DNA of 56,247 bases from the NCBI GenBank assembly GCA_029279965.1, contig JAJUHJ010000003.1:1-56247 (forward strand). The letters are read 5' to 3'. This document shows positions 55,000 through 56,247 of this stretch, piece after piece. This DNA comes from Phyllobacteriaceae bacterium (GTDB lineage: Bacteria; Pseudomonadota; Alphaproteobacteria; Rhizobiales; Rhizobiaceae). A model generated the notes under the pieces. The model made no database searches. It saw nothing but the letters and a program-made list of their open reading frames with translations, and had not been told where the DNA came from. The position numbers and the translations under genes are program-made. Each line of letters begins with the position of its first letter. Position 1 is the first letter of the stretch.

Positions 55000-56247
55000 A
55001 TGGCTTTCCTCGACCGCCACGATCTGCTTCGCGTCCTTGTGGCGACTGCGCCTGATCCCGTGCTGGGCGCAGTGCCGATGAACGCGCTTGCCTATGTGGA
55101 AGCACGCCTCGCGGCGGAAGGCTCCCAATGGCGCCAGGCCGTCGAGGACGGTCTCGCCCGCCTTGCCGGGGCGTCACGCGGGCGCTCAGGGAAAGGTCTC
55201 ACCGATCTCGACGATGCAGCGATCGCCGCGCTGCTGGCGGATTTCGCCGACGAACCGTGGTTCACCGTGCTGACGCGCTGGGTCGCCGAGGCGATCTATG
55301 CCAATCCGGGCAATGGTGGAAATCCCGAGGCTCGCTCCTGGGATGAAGTCGGATATCGTCACGGGCTGCCCGAGGGTCCGGATGGCCCGCCGCAGCGGGT
55401 GCCGGCACCCGAGCCGGCACGGCATCTCGATGATCATTACCAGGTCATCGTGATCGGCGCGGGAGCCGGAGGCGGCATCGTTGCAGGGCAACTTGCCCTG
55501 GCCGGGCGCAAGGTGCTGCTCGTCGAGCGCGGGCGGCGCCTCGATTATGGCAACAGCGGGCATCGCGACCACCTTCGCAATCACCGCCACCCGGTCTATG
55601 GGCACAATACCGGGCCCGATCGCGAGGACGGTCTGCGAATACTTGTCCGTCCCGACGGCACGGAGGCAGCAGTCGAACCCCACACTGTCGATTTCGGCAA
55701 CAATGCCGCCTGCGTCGGCAGCGGCACCCTGGTCTATGGCGGCCTTGCCTGGCGGTTCCACCCCGATGATTTCCGCATGGCCAGCAAATACGGCGTGCCG
55801 GCAGGATCCTCGCTGGTCGACTGGCCGATAGGTTATGAGGATCTCGAGCCCTGGTATGACATGGCGGAACACGAAATCGGCGTCTGCGGCCCACCGGCCC
55901 GTATGCCGCACGAGCCATTTCGCACCCGAGCGTTGCCCATGCCGCCCCTGCCCCAATACGAATCCGCAAAGGCGCTCAAACGTGGCGCGGCTGTATTGGA
56001 GATTGAGACCTTCTCACCCCCATTGCTGGTCAACTCCACCCCGCGGGCGGGGCGCCCGGCCTGCCTCGAATGTGGAACTTGCGTTGGGTTCGCCTGTCCC
56101 AACGACGCCAAGAACGGCACGCAAAACACCATTCTCGCGCGCGCTCTGGCAAGCGGCAATCTTACGCTCGTCGCCGAAACAACGGCGGAAAAGATCCTGA
56201 CGGCTGCCGATGGGCGTGTGACTGGTGTCGCCCTGGCATGGGACGAA
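55000..56247 (+). CDS. GMC family oxidoreductase with N-terminal subunit-3-like domain, 3' end cut by window edge
   Basis: An open frame of 416 codons that runs to the end, so the C-terminus is missing. Residues 1 to about 140 have a helical region with WFTVLTRWVAEAIYANPGNGGN and SWDEVGY, which resembles the small subunit 3 of membrane gluconate 2-dehydrogenase (Y-x-x-P-x-Y-G-G-N pattern). The FAD-binding motif VIVIGAGAGGGIVAG starts at about residue 149, as in GMC enzymes. CLECGTCVGFACPND (Cys355, 358, 361 and 366) may hold an iron-sulfur cluster. The protein could oxidise the sugar imported by the adjacent transporter. It has no signal peptide. It starts three bases after the ATPase stop. 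Confidence 0.85.
   Translation, partial: MAFLDRHDLLRVLVATAPDPVLGAVPMNALAYVEARLAAEGSQWRQAVEDGLARLAGASRGRSGKGLTDLDDAAIAALLADFADEPWFTVLTRWVAEAIYANPGNGGNPEARSWDEVGYRHGLPEGPDGPPQRVPAPEPARHLDDHYQVIVIGAGAGGGIVAGQLALAGRKVLLVERGRRLDYGNSGHRDHLRNHRHPVYGHNTGPDREDGLRILVRPDGTEAAVEPHTVDFGNNAACVGSGTLVYGGLAWRFHPDDFRMASKYGVPAGSSLVDWPIGYEDLEPWYDMAEHEIGVCGPPARMPHEPFRTRALPMPPLPQYESAKALKRGAAVLEIETFSPPLLVNSTPRAGRPACLECGTCVGFACPNDAKNGTQNTILARALASGNLTLVAETTAEKILTAADGRVTGVALAWDE

Noticed and set aside
53734-55128. 464-codon antisense frame over the MalK-type gene
   Set aside because: Shadow of the ATPase, which shows all ABC motifs on the plus strand.
1-56247. CRISPR arrays, rRNA or tRNA genes, prophage or intact IS elements
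   Set aside because: No regularly spaced repeats, no conserved rRNA or tRNA structures and no transposase or integrase frames were seen.

Overview
The window looks like a chromosomal segment of a member of the Hyphomicrobiales (Rhizobiales), probably near Phyllobacteriaceae or Mesorhizobium. The evidence is gene order, high G+C coding sequence, an octopine/nopaline-type LysR regulator, GANTC sites and two copies of a two-palindrome repeat that resembles the rhizobial RIME1 element. The genus is not certain. I see no rRNA or tRNA genes, no CRISPR array, no phage and no intact insertion sequence.

Layout. (1) 1-10548 is accessory: a truncated MFS transporter, an M20 dipeptidase, a cystathionine-lyase-like PLP enzyme with a divergent LysR regulator, a polar amino-acid ABC transporter (ATPase, permease, binding protein), a DUF6790 membrane protein, a GT25 glycosyltransferase and an O-antigen-ligase-type membrane protein. 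(2) 10825-14310 is a ribose-type sugar ABC operon (RbsA/RbsC/RbsB-like). Upstream of it is a 1.26-kb stretch with a perfect LacI-family operator but no regulator gene. (3) 15570-31026 is the replication-origin neighbourhood: parB-parA-rsmG-mnmG-mnmE-(YyaL-like)-rho-hemJ-hemE, then a divergent intergenic region (26860-27250) that I propose is oriC, then ppsR(DUF299)-maf-aroE-coaE-dnaQ. Four parS-like sites lie at 17.9-20.1 kb and a fifth lies inside hisH at 40.6 kb, so they flank the proposed origin. (4) 31243-43798 is housekeeping: secB, fxsA, a Tim44-like/mltA/Smr/XRE run, a DUF1402 gene, hslU-GNAT-hslV, then hisB-DUF2628-hisH-hisA-hisF-hisE-coaA. (5) 44314-46479 holds a Nudix-fold protein with a degenerate Nudix box, a secreted hypothetical protein and an FMN reductase. 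(6) 46697-56247 is a divergent carbohydrate-utilisation locus. On the minus strand are the binding protein, two permeases and a Gfo/Idh/MocA dehydrogenase. On the plus strand are a ROK regulator, an MlrC-type (M81) peptidase, a MalK/UgpC-type ATPase and a GMC oxidoreductase cut by the window end. The N-terminus of the GMC protein looks fused to a gluconate-2-dehydrogenase-subunit-3-like domain.

How the parts work together. The parS sites and ParAB segregate the origin that sits about 7-10 kb away. The origin-adjacent genes serve tRNA modification, rRNA methylation, heme, shikimate and CoA synthesis, transcription termination and proofreading. The outer flanks are transport and catabolism modules whose substrates cannot be read from sequence alone. 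The best candidates for something not well described are the 46.7-56.2 kb locus, in particular its fused GMC enzyme and the MlrC-type peptidase inside a sugar-ABC operon, and the orphan LacI-operator region.
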